From contig NZ_CP007445.1 of NCBI RefSeq assembly GCF_000599985.1, positions 2,046,001 through 2,110,000 on the forward strand: a stretch of 64,000 nt of DNA, given 5' to 3'. This DNA is from Gilliamella apicola (GTDB lineage: Bacteria > Pseudomonadota > Gammaproteobacteria > Enterobacterales > Orbaceae). The notes under the pieces were generated by a model, which saw only the letters and a list, made by a program, of their open reading frames with translations, was not told where the DNA came from and did no database searches. Within the stretch, counting starts at the first letter, position 1. Every line of letters starts with the position of its first letter. The position numbers were made by a program, and so were the translations under genes. Shown here one piece after another: positions 9,301 to 17,056 of the stretch.

Positions 9301-9992
9301 CACAAGAAAATTATGGCATAGCATTACTAAATTTTATGAATGGTGGATTGTATTTTGTTAATGCCAGATTAACACTCATTGCTGCTGTGACTTATCACGT
9401 CCCTTGGATGGAACGAATATTGCTGAAAAGGGCTATTCGCAAACAGTTCGTTAAAGAAGTCGTTAATCGTGTTCTTTCAGTTTATGCTGTCCAATATTTA
9501 GCTAAGCGTGTAGCATTACTTGGAACAACCTTATGGATAGGTATCATTATTATGTTACTTGATGTATTGATTGAGTATTTAACAGATAATGATCTTGAAA
9601 AGTATCTGAAATATAGTGCATTAGGAACGGAAAACCAAGACTCAAAGAGCTATGCAACTATTGAAGCTCAACAAACTGCATTTAAAAAAGTATTAAAAGA
9701 CACGTTTGGTATTACTGAGTCAATGTTACAAAGTAATAATCAAAATAACAATCAAAATAATAATCAAAATAATAATCAGCAAAAAGAACAACCAAACAAC
9801 AAAAAATTTACCGAAGAAGATGCACTGTTACTCATCAAGAACGATTTTAAAAGGCAAAAAGCCTACCGAGAAGGGTTATTAACCGATATTGCTAAGCAAA
9901 AAGCATTAGCTGAACTGTTTAAACAGCAATATAAATATAACAATGTGAATGGTTATTCAATTGGGGATATTTTTTCTGGAAAAATGAACTAA
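6351..9992 (+). CDS. MIX-motif, VasX-like putative pore-forming T6SS effector
   Basis: 1213 residues with an AAGGA site before the ATG. The N-terminus has the VasX-type signature: C6-G-C8, then ILPVRY (15-20), then LRSGFLYIY (56-64), which fits the MIX consensus hRxGhhYhh that marks T6SS effectors. A long charged helical middle follows. The C-terminal third has about five hydrophobic segments (roughly residues 886-903, 922-945, 957-975, 988-1015, 1040-1075), as in colicin-like membrane effectors of the VasX group. Near residues 1129-1144 there is an NNNQ repeat encoded by 12-bp units (9735-9782). No signal peptide is seen, consistent with T6SS delivery. It lies directly downstream of vgrG and DUF4123 and 14 bp before the array of small membrane proteins. 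Pore formation is inferred, not shown. Confidence 0.8.
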   Translation: MTDKQCGCQTQGIAILPVRYTVIPNYLNVDTPLWANLDAVTKVRLAIDYKYHVRSLRSGFLYIYLPNEIGDEKWQIYTIDDNGNLFKQHSINTAKTAKEIENEGGFRCPNLANNPTHNKFITIPNPEEQKKIYIAFSEFIWTDELIEICENNPEQRMQSIDTKDWKGNQEKISISATNATQKNIEQILDFNPTFEQTKLPYDDNEKVNVKNSIKEYSDKTKLQKHIYNDNLSYDKKGINQKTGVGGFVAYGFDNAVLNKNTTCIPWTKQQGQAKSVAYTMKRYCQGYSPVLIAIDDPVGIAYELNGYFTEIYAKDSQYRQERELEFDSLSSYEFATQILIQQDIKRDLENHYSQNPYFEWIMQNKQLPDSSSMPVFSIYNQLSILINHELYGKTYAFRQRIQMLIGKEFDTLLPPIGYGKSYYQLDKNYFLYGKNKNRFDREGRTANAIYPQYIDLTPEQKVLVTNKAQSSIEQYADMLLNDFDVHKQDYINESKSYIDSIYQKYSKCLNPENFNKQYKSLQDKISEIATERAIQNIEWILQSSFYQHMKDLDGNIWYEVVATNDQTKDELDNQAEIDLAKSDNDITDEEAQKISAKVNPYGVIYREVVDRCTAGLELTKIGKKQIKLWFNPSNAKKDTSESIMLRGLANNNDMILKDIQTILEKIENTKEDVKVDEVYGTTKLGKLAAYYKKIQGFTNAIKKYEDELKKAKEAISKNKSILKDAKKLGIKIPNNDRLLKIMTSNPMLKMNNLALRFANEMFHPLNIATRRINASLCFMFHGSLFGIPKYGTKIYCKSVEKMNDIILNTALQMGEPGNSVRQLTSEEKDNILNYKKQYKQARAEHNRLNELKFNEKYADTLTKLKKSNLEDIETVNIKEPNASKGFKDVRLALFIAIFEVYNWGVLFNKRQELKNDDFWNGEMIGSTLALSAIASELLFQFTKVSMGSETVIAGRMKVLSGFLGATTGLFVGVTRFSKGVEEWSQENYGIALLNFMNGGLYFVNARLTLIAAVTYHVPWMERILLKRAIRKQFVKEVVNRVLSVYAVQYLAKRVALLGTTLWIGIIIMLLDVLIEYLTDNDLEKYLKYSALGTENQDSKSYATIEAQQTAFKKVLKDTFGITESMLQSNNQNNNQNNNQNNNQQKEQPNNKKFTEEDALLLIKNDFKRQKAYREGLLTDIAKQKALAELFKQQYKYNNVNGYSIGDIFSGKMN

Positions 9993-10006
9993 AACGGGAT
10001 TTAATT

Positions 10007-10858
10007 ATGAGTGAGTATTTTCAAATTATCAAAGGTAAAATATCTGACCTAAAAGTGATTGATACAAGTTTAGCCGTCTTTGGAAGTGGAGCTTTAAATG
10101 GTCTACCCGCTATCAGTCAAGCATTAATGGGCGATAATCTTGCCGCGGCTAGCCAAGTAGCAACATCAAACCACTATGAAGATGAAAGTGATTTTCTTAA
10201 TAGTGTTCAGTACTTTACTTGTAAAATAGGTAACCTAGAAGTTCGAGGCTTTTTTTGTCGAGCATTTTTTCGTAATGGTGATCAGGTAGAAGCTGTGGTT
10301 GAACCATGTGACGAAGATGGTTATTTAGCGTATGCGCTACGTCGTCCAATTGATCATCGACTTTGGCTTTACCCTTGGGCGATGAAAGGTTCAAAGGCTA
10401 ATAGTCGAGCGGCATTAAAAAGTGCAGGAATTTTTATATTACCCGTTTATCTTTGTATTTTAGTTACAATAACTATACTAGCTAAACAATTGAGTGCTTT
10501 TATCGCTGCGTTTACTGTTTCAACGGCATTATGTACCTTTTGCTTTTTAATTAGTTTTTTTTGGAATAAAAAATTACTCGGAGGTGGCTCAAAAGAGGCC
10601 GATAAAATATTTGCTACACTAGGCTATCCCGATCCGGAAACGGTAGATATGGAAAAGGAAATATTAGAAGTTTTTATAAATAATAAATCCACATCCGATC
10701 CAGATTTTTATTTTGACACGACAACCGAAGAATTTCTGCGAGAAGACCCGGATGGCGTTAAATGGGTCACCTTTTACCGCGAAGCGCCACCAATACCAGA
10801 TTATATTACGGTGATTGATACCGAACTGGATGATAATCTTGAAGATAACGGGATTTAA
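10007..10858 (+). CDS. Array copy 1: two-TM protein, putative T6SS immunity
   Basis: 283 residues, ATG start, with GGGA 8 nt upstream. Layout: cytoplasmic part 1-131 (MSEYFQIIKGKISDLKVIDT...), TM helices about 141-158 and 163-186, then a conserved cytoplasmic tail beginning KKLLGGGSKEADK and ending in an acidic DTELDD segment. No signal peptide is present. Its N-terminal half (HYEDESDF, RGFFCRAFF, EAVVEPCDEDG) is nearly the same as copy 6, and its TM block (KQLSAFIAAF) is also closest to copy 6. The tail is of the NNKSTSDPDFYFDTTTEE type. The protein family is associated with T6SS loci. Immunity to the adjacent VasX-like effector is inferred from position, membrane topology and amplification; an effector role cannot be excluded. 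Confidence 0.8.
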   Translation: MSEYFQIIKGKISDLKVIDTSLAVFGSGALNGLPAISQALMGDNLAAASQVATSNHYEDESDFLNSVQYFTCKIGNLEVRGFFCRAFFRNGDQVEAVVEPCDEDGYLAYALRRPIDHRLWLYPWAMKGSKANSRAALKSAGIFILPVYLCILVTITILAKQLSAFIAAFTVSTALCTFCFLISFFWNKKLLGGGSKEADKIFATLGYPDPETVDMEKEILEVFINNKSTSDPDFYFDTTTEEFLREDPDGVKWVTFYREAPPIPDYITVIDTELDDNLEDNGI

Positions 10859-10860
10859 TT

Positions 10861-11712
10861 ATGAGTGAGTATTTTCAAATTATCAAAGGTAAAATATCTG
10901 ATCTAAAAGTGATTGATACAAGTTTAGCCGTCTTTGGAACTGGAGCTTTAAATGGTCTACCCGCTATCAGTCAAGCATTAATGGGCGATAATCTTGCCGC
11001 TGCCAGTCAAGTAGCAACATCAAACCGCTATGAAGATGAAAGTGATTTTCTTAATAGTGTTCAGTACTTTACTTGTAAAATAGGAAACCTAGAAGTTCGA
11101 GGCATTTTTTGTCGAGCATTTTTTCGGAATGGTGATCAGGTAGAAGTTGTAGTTGAACCATGTGAAAAAGACGGTTATTTCGCGTATGCGTTACGTCGTC
11201 CAATTGATCATCGACTTTGGCTTTACCCTAGGGCAATGAAAGGTTCAAAGGCTAATAGTCGGGCTGCATTAAAAAGTGTGGGACTTTTTATATTATCCAT
11301 TTATCTTTGTAATTTAATTTTTATTATTGCTCTAACTAGAGATTTAGGTGCTTTTATCGCTGCGTTTTTTATTACAACTACAGTATATATTTTATTATTT
11401 TTAATCATTTATTTTTGCTATAAAAAATTACTCGGAGGTGGCTCAAAAGAGGCCGATAAAATATTTGCTACACTAGGCTATCCCGACCCGAAAACGGTAG
11501 ACATGGAAAAGGAATTTTTTGAAGTTTTTATAAATAATAAATCCACATCCGATCCAGATTTTTATTTTGACACGACAACCGAAGAATATCTACGAAAAGA
11601 CCCGGATGGCGTTAAATGGGTCAGCTTTTACCGTGAAGCGCCACCAATACCAGACTATATTACGGTGATTGATACCGAACTGGATGATAATCTTGATGAT
11701 AACGGGATTTAA
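10861..11712 (+). CDS. Array copy 2: two-TM protein, putative T6SS immunity
   Basis: 283 residues, ATG start placed 2 nt after the stop of copy 1, whose last codons supply the ribosome binding site (GGGATT). The TM block (LFILSIYLCNLIFIIALTRD...) is identical by eye to that of copy 4, and both have Arg where most copies have Trp at residue 124 (LYPRAMKG). The tail is of the STSDPDFYFD type (EEYLRKDPDG), unlike copy 4. It therefore combines a TM type and a tail type that occur apart elsewhere in the array. Role inferred as for copy 1. Confidence 0.8.
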   Translation: MSEYFQIIKGKISDLKVIDTSLAVFGTGALNGLPAISQALMGDNLAAASQVATSNRYEDESDFLNSVQYFTCKIGNLEVRGIFCRAFFRNGDQVEVVVEPCEKDGYFAYALRRPIDHRLWLYPRAMKGSKANSRAALKSVGLFILSIYLCNLIFIIALTRDLGAFIAAFFITTTVYILLFLIIYFCYKKLLGGGSKEADKIFATLGYPDPKTVDMEKEFFEVFINNKSTSDPDFYFDTTTEEYLRKDPDGVKWVSFYREAPPIPDYITVIDTELDDNLDDNGI

Positions 11713-11714
11713 TT

Positions 11715-12566
11715 ATGAGTGAGTATTTTCAAATTATCAAAGGTAAAATATCTGACCTAAAAGTGATTGATACAAGTTTAGCCGTCTTTGGAAGTGGTGC
11801 TTTAAATGGTCTACCCGCTATCAGTCACGCAGTAATGGGCGATAATCTTGCCGCTGCCAGTCAAGTCGCAACATCAAATCGCTATGAAGATGAAAGTGAT
11901 TTTCTTAATAGTGTTCAGTACTTTACTTGTAAAATAGGTAACCTAGAAGTTCGAGGCATTTTTTGTCGAGCATTTTTTCGGAATGGTGATCAGGTAGAAG
12001 TTGTGGTTGAACCATGTGACGAAGACGGTTATTTCGCGTATGCGTTACGTCGTCCAATTGATCATCGACTTTGGCTTTACCCTTGGGCAATGAAAGGTTC
12101 AAAGGCTAATAATAAAGATGCATTAAAAAATGTGGGACTTTTTATATTATCAATTTACCTTTGTAATTTAGTTTTAATTATTGTTGCATCTAATAATTTA
12201 GATGATTTTGTTTTTGGAGTCTCGATTATAACACCATTATATATCTTATTGTTTTTAATTGGTTATTTTTGGTATAAAAAATTACTCGGAGGAGGCTCAA
12301 AAGAGGCCGATAAAATATTTGCTACACTAGGCTATCCCGACCCGAAAACGGTAGACATGGAAAAGGAAATATTAGAAGTTTTTATAAATAATAAATCCAC
12401 ATCCGATCCGGATTTCTATTTTGACACGACAACCGAAGAATATCTACGAAAAGACCCGGATGGCGTTAAATGGGTCACCTTTTACCGTGAAGCACCACCT
12501 ATACCAGACTATATTAAGGTGATTGATACCGAACTGGATGATAATATTGAAGATAACAGGATTTAA
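11715..12566 (+). CDS. Array copy 3: two-TM protein, putative T6SS immunity
   Basis: 283 residues, ATG start. The TM block (ANNKDALKNVGLFILSIYLC, then VASNNLDDFVFGVSIITPLY) is identical by eye to copy 8 over about 190 bp, but the tail is of the STSDPDFYFD type while copy 8 has the ESDPDFYVD type. It has HAVMGD instead of QALMGD near residue 40, shared with copy 7. Ends NRI rather than NGI. Role inferred as for copy 1. Confidence 0.8.
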   Translation: MSEYFQIIKGKISDLKVIDTSLAVFGSGALNGLPAISHAVMGDNLAAASQVATSNRYEDESDFLNSVQYFTCKIGNLEVRGIFCRAFFRNGDQVEVVVEPCDEDGYFAYALRRPIDHRLWLYPWAMKGSKANNKDALKNVGLFILSIYLCNLVLIIVASNNLDDFVFGVSIITPLYILLFLIGYFWYKKLLGGGSKEADKIFATLGYPDPKTVDMEKEILEVFINNKSTSDPDFYFDTTTEEYLRKDPDGVKWVTFYREAPPIPDYIKVIDTELDDNIEDNRI

Positions 12567-12568
12567 TT

Positions 12569-13417
12569 GTGAGTGAGTATTTTCAAATTATCAAAGGTAA
12601 AATATCTGACCTAAAAGTAATTGATACAAGTTTAGCCGTCTTTGGTAATGGAGCTTTAAATGGTCTACCCGCTATCAGTCACGCGTTAATGGGCGATAAT
12701 CTTGCCGCTGCCAGCCAAGTAGCAACATCAAACAGCTATGAAGAAGAAAGTGATTTTCTTAATAGTGTTCAGTACTTTACTTGTAAAATAGGTAACCTAG
12801 AAGTTCAAGGCATTTTTTGTCGAGCGTTTTTTCGTAATGGTGATCAGGTAGAAGTTGTGGTTGAACCATGTGAAGAAGATGGTTATTTAGCGTATGCGCT
12901 ACGTCGCCCGATCGATCATCGACTTTGGCTTTACCCTAGGGCAATGAAAGGTTCAAAGGCTAATAGTCGGGCTGCATTAAAAAGTGTGGGACTTTTTATA
13001 TTATCCATTTATCTTTGTAATTTAATTTTTATTATTGCTCTAACTAGAGATTTAGGTGCTTTTATCGCTGCGTTTTTTATTACAACTACAGTATATATTT
13101 TATTATTTTTAATCATTTATTTTTGCTATAAAAAATTACTCGGAGGTGGCTCAAAAGAGGCCGATAAAATATTTGCCACACTTGGGTATCCCGACCCGAA
13201 AACGGTAGACATGGAAAAGGAGTTTTTAGAAGTTTTTATGAATAAACCCGAATCCGATCCGGATTTCTATGTTGATACGACAACCGAAGAATATCGACAA
13301 GAAGTTCCGGATGGTGTTAAATGGGTCACCTTTTACTGTGAAGCGCCACCAATACCAGACTATATTACGGTGATTGATACCGAACTGGATGATAATCTTG
13401 AAGATAACAGGATTTAA
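12569..13417 (+). CDS. Array copy 4: two-TM protein, putative T6SS immunity
   Basis: 282 residues with a GTG start; AGGA in the tail of copy 3 is the ribosome binding site. The TM block and R124 equal copy 2. The tail is the second type: MNKPESDPDFYVDTTTEEYR, then QEVPDG and FYCEAPP, one residue shorter than the STSDP type. It has SYEEESDF near residue 55 and Q80 in place of the usual R. Role inferred as for copy 1. Confidence 0.8.
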   Translation: MSEYFQIIKGKISDLKVIDTSLAVFGNGALNGLPAISHALMGDNLAAASQVATSNSYEEESDFLNSVQYFTCKIGNLEVQGIFCRAFFRNGDQVEVVVEPCEEDGYLAYALRRPIDHRLWLYPRAMKGSKANSRAALKSVGLFILSIYLCNLIFIIALTRDLGAFIAAFFITTTVYILLFLIIYFCYKKLLGGGSKEADKIFATLGYPDPKTVDMEKEFLEVFMNKPESDPDFYVDTTTEEYRQEVPDGVKWVTFYCEAPPIPDYITVIDTELDDNLEDNRI

Positions 13418-13419
13418 TT

Positions 13420-14268
13420 GTGAGTGAGTATTTTCAAATTATCAAAGGTAAAATATCAGACCTAAAAGTGATTGATACAAGTTTAGCCGTTTTTGGAAGT
13501 GGAACTTTAAATGGTCTACCCGCTATCAGTCAAGCATTAATGGGCGATAATCTTGCCGCTGCCAGTCAAGTAGCAACATCAAACCGCTATGAAGATGAAA
13601 GTGATTTTCTTAATAGTGTTCAGTACTTTACTTGTAAAATAGGTAACCTAGAAGTTCGAGGCATTTTTTGTCGAGCGTTTTTTCGGAATGGTGATCAGGT
13701 AGAAGTTGTGGTTGAACCATGTGAAGAAGATGGTTATTTAGCATATGCGCTACGTCGTCCGATTGATCATCGACTTTGGCTTTACCCTTGGGCAATGAAA
13801 GGTTCAAAGGCTAATAGTAAATATGCATTAAAAAGTGCGAGAATTTTTATATTACCCATTTATCTTTGTAATTTAATTTTAATTATTGCTCTAACTAGAG
13901 ATTTAGGTGCTTTTATCGCTACGTTTTGTATTGCAACTACAATATGTACTTTATTATTTTTAATCATTTATTGTTGCTATAAAAAATTACTCGGAGGTGG
14001 CTCAAAAGAGGCCGATAAAATATTTGCTACACTTGGGTATCCCGACCCGGAAACGGTCGACATGGAAAAGGAATTTTTTGAAGTTTTTATGAATAAATCC
14101 GAATCCGATCCGGATTTCTATGTTGATACGACAACCGAAGAATATCGACAAGAAGTTCCGGATGGTGTTAAATGGGTCACCTTTTACTGTGAAGCGCCAC
14201 CAATACCAGATTATATTACGGTGATTGATACCGAACTGGATGATAATCTTGATGATAACGGGATTTAA
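13420..14268 (+). CDS. Array copy 5: two-TM protein, putative T6SS immunity
   Basis: 282 residues, GTG start. The TM block looks mosaic: it begins SARIFILPIYLC like copies 1 and 6, continues IALTRDLGAFIA like copies 2 and 4, then TTICTLLFLI closer to copies 1 and 6, with an extra Cys (YCCYKK). The tail is the ESDPDFYVD type. It has GSGTLNG instead of GSGALNG near residue 28. Role inferred as for copy 1. Confidence 0.8.
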   Translation: MSEYFQIIKGKISDLKVIDTSLAVFGSGTLNGLPAISQALMGDNLAAASQVATSNRYEDESDFLNSVQYFTCKIGNLEVRGIFCRAFFRNGDQVEVVVEPCEEDGYLAYALRRPIDHRLWLYPWAMKGSKANSKYALKSARIFILPIYLCNLILIIALTRDLGAFIATFCIATTICTLLFLIIYCCYKKLLGGGSKEADKIFATLGYPDPETVDMEKEFFEVFMNKSESDPDFYVDTTTEEYRQEVPDGVKWVTFYCEAPPIPDYITVIDTELDDNLDDNGI

Positions 14269-14270
14269 TT

Positions 14271-15122
14271 GTGAGTGACTATTTTCAAATTATCAAAGGT
14301 AAAATATCAGATCTAAAAGTGATTGATACAAGTTTAGCCGTCTTTGGAAGTGGAGCTTTAAATGGTCTACCCGCTATCAGTCAAGCATTAATGGGCGATA
14401 ATCTTGCCGCGGCTAGCCAAGTAGCAACATCAAACCACTATGAAGATGAAAGTGATTTTCTTAATAGTGTTCAGTACTTTACTTGTAAAATAGGTAACCT
14501 AGAAGTTCGAGGCTTTTTTTGTCGAGCATTTTTTCGTAATGGTGATCAGGTAGAAGCTGTGGTTGAACCATGTGACGAAGATGGTTATTTAGCGTATGCG
14601 CTACGTCGTCCAATTGATCATCGACTTTGGCTTTACCCTTGGGCGATGAAAGGTTCAAAGGCTAATAGTCGAGTGGCATTAAAAAGTGAGTTAATTTTTA
14701 TACTACCAGTTTATTTTTGTATTTTAGCTGAAGTTATTTTTGTATCTAAACAGTTAAGCACTTTTATCACTGGATTTTGTATTTCAACTGCATTATGTAC
14801 CTTATTCTTTTTAATTACTTATTTTTGGTATAAAAAATTACTCGGAGGAGGCTCAAAAGAGGCCGATAAAATATTTGCTACACTAGGCTATCCTGACCCG
14901 AAAACGGTAGACATGGAAAAGGAAATATTAGAAGTTTTTATAAATAATAAATCCACATCCGATCCAGATTTTTATTTTGACACGACAACCGAAGAATATC
15001 TGCGAGAAGACCCGGATGGCGTTAAATGGGTCAGCTTTTACCGTGAAGCGCCACCTATACCAGATTATATTACGGTGATTGATACCGAACTGGATGATAA
15101 TCTTGATGATAACGGGATTTAA
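14271..15122 (+). CDS. Array copy 6: two-TM protein, putative T6SS immunity
   Basis: 283 residues, GTG start, beginning MSDYF (shared with copy 7) instead of MSEYF. The N-terminal half is nearly identical to copy 1 (HYEDESDF, RGFFCRAFF, EAVVEPCDEDG). The TM block (SELIFILPVYFCILAEVIFV, then SKQLSTFITGF) is related to copy 1 but diverged at many positions. The tail is the STSDPDFYFD type. It looks like an older duplicate of copy 1 whose membrane part has since changed. Role inferred as for copy 1. Confidence 0.8.
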   Translation: MSDYFQIIKGKISDLKVIDTSLAVFGSGALNGLPAISQALMGDNLAAASQVATSNHYEDESDFLNSVQYFTCKIGNLEVRGFFCRAFFRNGDQVEAVVEPCDEDGYLAYALRRPIDHRLWLYPWAMKGSKANSRVALKSELIFILPVYFCILAEVIFVSKQLSTFITGFCISTALCTLFFLITYFWYKKLLGGGSKEADKIFATLGYPDPKTVDMEKEILEVFINNKSTSDPDFYFDTTTEEYLREDPDGVKWVSFYREAPPIPDYITVIDTELDDNLDDNGI

Positions 15123-15124
15123 TT

Positions 15125-15976
15125 GTGAGTGACTATTTTCAAATTATCAAAGGTAAAATATCTGACCTAAAAGTAATTGATACAAGTTTAGCCATCTTTG
15201 GAAGTGGTGCTTTAAATGGTCTACCCGCTATCAGTCACGCAGTAATGGGCGATAATCTTGCCGCTGCCAGTCAAGTAGCAACATCAAACCGCTATGAAGA
15301 TGAAAGTGATTTTCTTAATAGTGTTCAGTACTTTACTTGTAAAATAGGTAACCTAGAAGTTCGAGGCATTTTTTGTCGAGCATTTTTTCGTAATGGTGAT
15401 CAGGTAGAAGTTGTGGTTGAACCATGTGACGAAGACGGTTATTTCGCGTATGCGCTACGTCGTCCAATTGATCATCGACTTTGGCTTTACCCTTGGGCAA
15501 TGAAAGGTTCAAAGGCTAATAGTCGGGCTGCATTAAAAAATACGGGAATTTTTACATTATTAGTTTATCTTTTCGATTTAGTTTTACTAATTATTGTATC
15601 TAATGATTTAAGTGACTTTGCTTTTGGGTTTTCTGTTACAACTCCAGTATTTATTTTGTTCTTTTTAATCAGTTATTTTTGCTATAAAAAATTACTCGGA
15701 GGTGGCTCAAAAGAGGCCGATAAAATATTTGCCACACTTGGGTATCCCGACCCGAAAACGGTAGACATGGAAAAGGAATTTTTTGAAGTTTTTATAAATA
15801 ATAAATCCACATCCGATCCAGATTTTTATTTTGACACGACAACCGAAGAATATCTGCGAGAAGACCCGGATGGCGTTAAATGGGTCAGCTTTTACCGTGA
15901 ATCGCCACCTATACCAGACTATATTACGGTGATTGATACCGAACTGGATGATAATCTTGAAGATAACAGGATTTAA
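15125..15976 (+). CDS. Array copy 7: two-TM protein, putative T6SS immunity
   Basis: 283 residues, GTG start, MSDYF N-terminus. The TM block (NTGIFTLLVYLFDLVLLIIV, then SNDLSDFAFGFSVTTPVFIL) is distinct but resembles copies 3 and 8 in the loop and second helix. The tail is the STSDPDFYFD type with a private FYRESPP in place of FYREAPP. It has AIFGSG in place of AVFGSG near residue 23. Role inferred as for copy 1. Confidence 0.8.
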   Translation: MSDYFQIIKGKISDLKVIDTSLAIFGSGALNGLPAISHAVMGDNLAAASQVATSNRYEDESDFLNSVQYFTCKIGNLEVRGIFCRAFFRNGDQVEVVVEPCDEDGYFAYALRRPIDHRLWLYPWAMKGSKANSRAALKNTGIFTLLVYLFDLVLLIIVSNDLSDFAFGFSVTTPVFILFFLISYFCYKKLLGGGSKEADKIFATLGYPDPKTVDMEKEFFEVFINNKSTSDPDFYFDTTTEEYLREDPDGVKWVSFYRESPPIPDYITVIDTELDDNLEDNRI

Positions 15977-15978
15977 TT

Positions 15979-16830
15979 ATGAGTGAGTATTTTCAAATTA
16001 TCAAAGGTAAAATATCAGATCTAAAAGTGATTGATACAAGTTCAGCCGTCTTTGGTACTGGAGCTTTAAATGGTCTACCCGCTATCAGTCAAGCATTAAT
16101 AGGCGATAATCTTGCCGCTGCCAGTCAAGTAGCAACATCAAACCGCTATGAAGATGAAAGTGATTTTCTTAATAGTGTTCAGTACTTTACTTGTAAAATA
16201 GGTAACCTAGAAGTTCGAGGCATTTTTTGTCGAGCATTTTTTCGGAATGGTGATCAGGTAGAAGTTGTGGTTGAACCATGTGACGAAGACGGTTATTTCG
16301 CGTATGCGTTACGTCGTCCAATTGATCATCGACTTTGGCTTTACCCTTGGGCAATGAAAGGTTCAAAGGCTAATAATAAAGATGCATTAAAAAATGTGGG
16401 ACTTTTTATATTATCAATTTACCTTTGTAATTTAGTTTTAATTATTGTTGCATCTAATAATTTAGATGATTTTGTTTTTGGAGTCTCGATTATAACACCA
16501 TTATATATCTTATTGTTTTTAATTGGTTATTTTTGGTATAAAAAATTACTCGGAGGTGGCTCAAAAGAGGCCGATAAAATATTTGCTACACTTGGGTATC
16601 CCGACCCGGAAACGGTCGACATGGAAAAGGAATTTTTAGAAGTTTTTATAAATAAATCCGAATCCGATCCGGATTTCTATGTTGATACGACAACCGAAGA
16701 ATATCGACAAGAAGTTCCAGATGGCGTTAAATGGGTCACCTTTTACTGTGAAGCGCCACCAATACCAGATTATATTACGGTGATTGATACCGAACTGGAT
16801 GATAATCTTGATGATAAACACAAAGAATAA
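15979..16830 (+). CDS. Array copy 8 (terminal): two-TM protein, putative T6SS immunity
   Basis: 283 residues, ATG start. The TM block is identical by eye to copy 3. The tail is the ESDPDFYVD type (EEYRQEVPDG, FYCEAPP). The C-terminus reads LDDKHKE instead of the LEDNGI/LDDNGI type of the other copies, which marks the edge of the tandem duplication and may be the original gene end. Unusual residues are S22 (TSSAVFG) and I41 (ALIGDN). Decayed T6SS sequence follows at once. Role inferred as for copy 1. Confidence 0.8.
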   Translation: MSEYFQIIKGKISDLKVIDTSSAVFGTGALNGLPAISQALIGDNLAAASQVATSNRYEDESDFLNSVQYFTCKIGNLEVRGIFCRAFFRNGDQVEVVVEPCDEDGYFAYALRRPIDHRLWLYPWAMKGSKANNKDALKNVGLFILSIYLCNLVLIIVASNNLDDFVFGVSIITPLYILLFLIGYFWYKKLLGGGSKEADKIFATLGYPDPETVDMEKEFLEVFINKSESDPDFYVDTTTEEYRQEVPDGVKWVTFYCEAPPIPDYITVIDTELDDNLDDKHKE

Positions 16831-16841
16831 CTATCCTTTTT

Positions 16842-17056
16842 CCCGAGCAAAAAGGCATTTTAGAGAGCCGATTAGAGTGGTGCGTTTTGGATGAAAAAAC
16901 CGGAAAATACGTTGATTACGGTAATAGCGACTAAAAAAGGATACAAGGGTTAATGTATATACGAGTACGGTTTAATCGGGTAACAAGACAAGTTTATATC
17001 CAGCGCCCTAAATATTGCGACGGTACCGTCGTATTTAAATGGGATCATATTATGCT
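16842..17056 (+). pseudogene. Remnant resembling a DUF6708-type T6SS-associated protein
   Basis: One frame reads PEQKGILESRLEWCVLDEKT and on to a stop at about 16932; from an ATG at 16953 it reads MYIRVRFNRVTRQVYIQRPK, then YCDGTVVFKWDHIMLG, where it runs directly into vgrG-like sequence. The VRFNRxTRxVY...FxWD pattern recalls DUF6708 proteins seen near T6SS effectors. The fragment has no full-length frame and is fused to the vgrG scar, so it is a relic of recombination. Family assignment is from memory and uncertain. Confidence 0.4.

Larger units (their letters stand above)
9993..16818 (+). repeat. Eight-fold tandem gene array, unit about 854 bp
   Basis: Eight head-to-tail units, each a whole gene of 282-283 codons, follow one another with only TT between stop and next start. 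The repeat homology begins at AACGGGATTTAATT in the tail of the effector gene (9993) and ends in the eighth copy near 16818, where the reading changes to KHKE. Units differ mainly in a block of about 170 bp that encodes two transmembrane helices. The flanking parts are nearly identical at base level. Unit length is 854 bp, or 851 bp in copies 4 and 5. Confidence 0.95.

Noticed and set aside
9993..16818. Diversity-generating retroelement as the source of array variation
   Set aside because: No reverse transcriptase gene or template/variable repeat pair with A-biased changes is present; variation looks like exchange of blocks.
9993..16818. CRISPR array or other short regular repeat
   Set aside because: The repeat unit is a complete gene of about 854 bp, not a short repeat with spacers.
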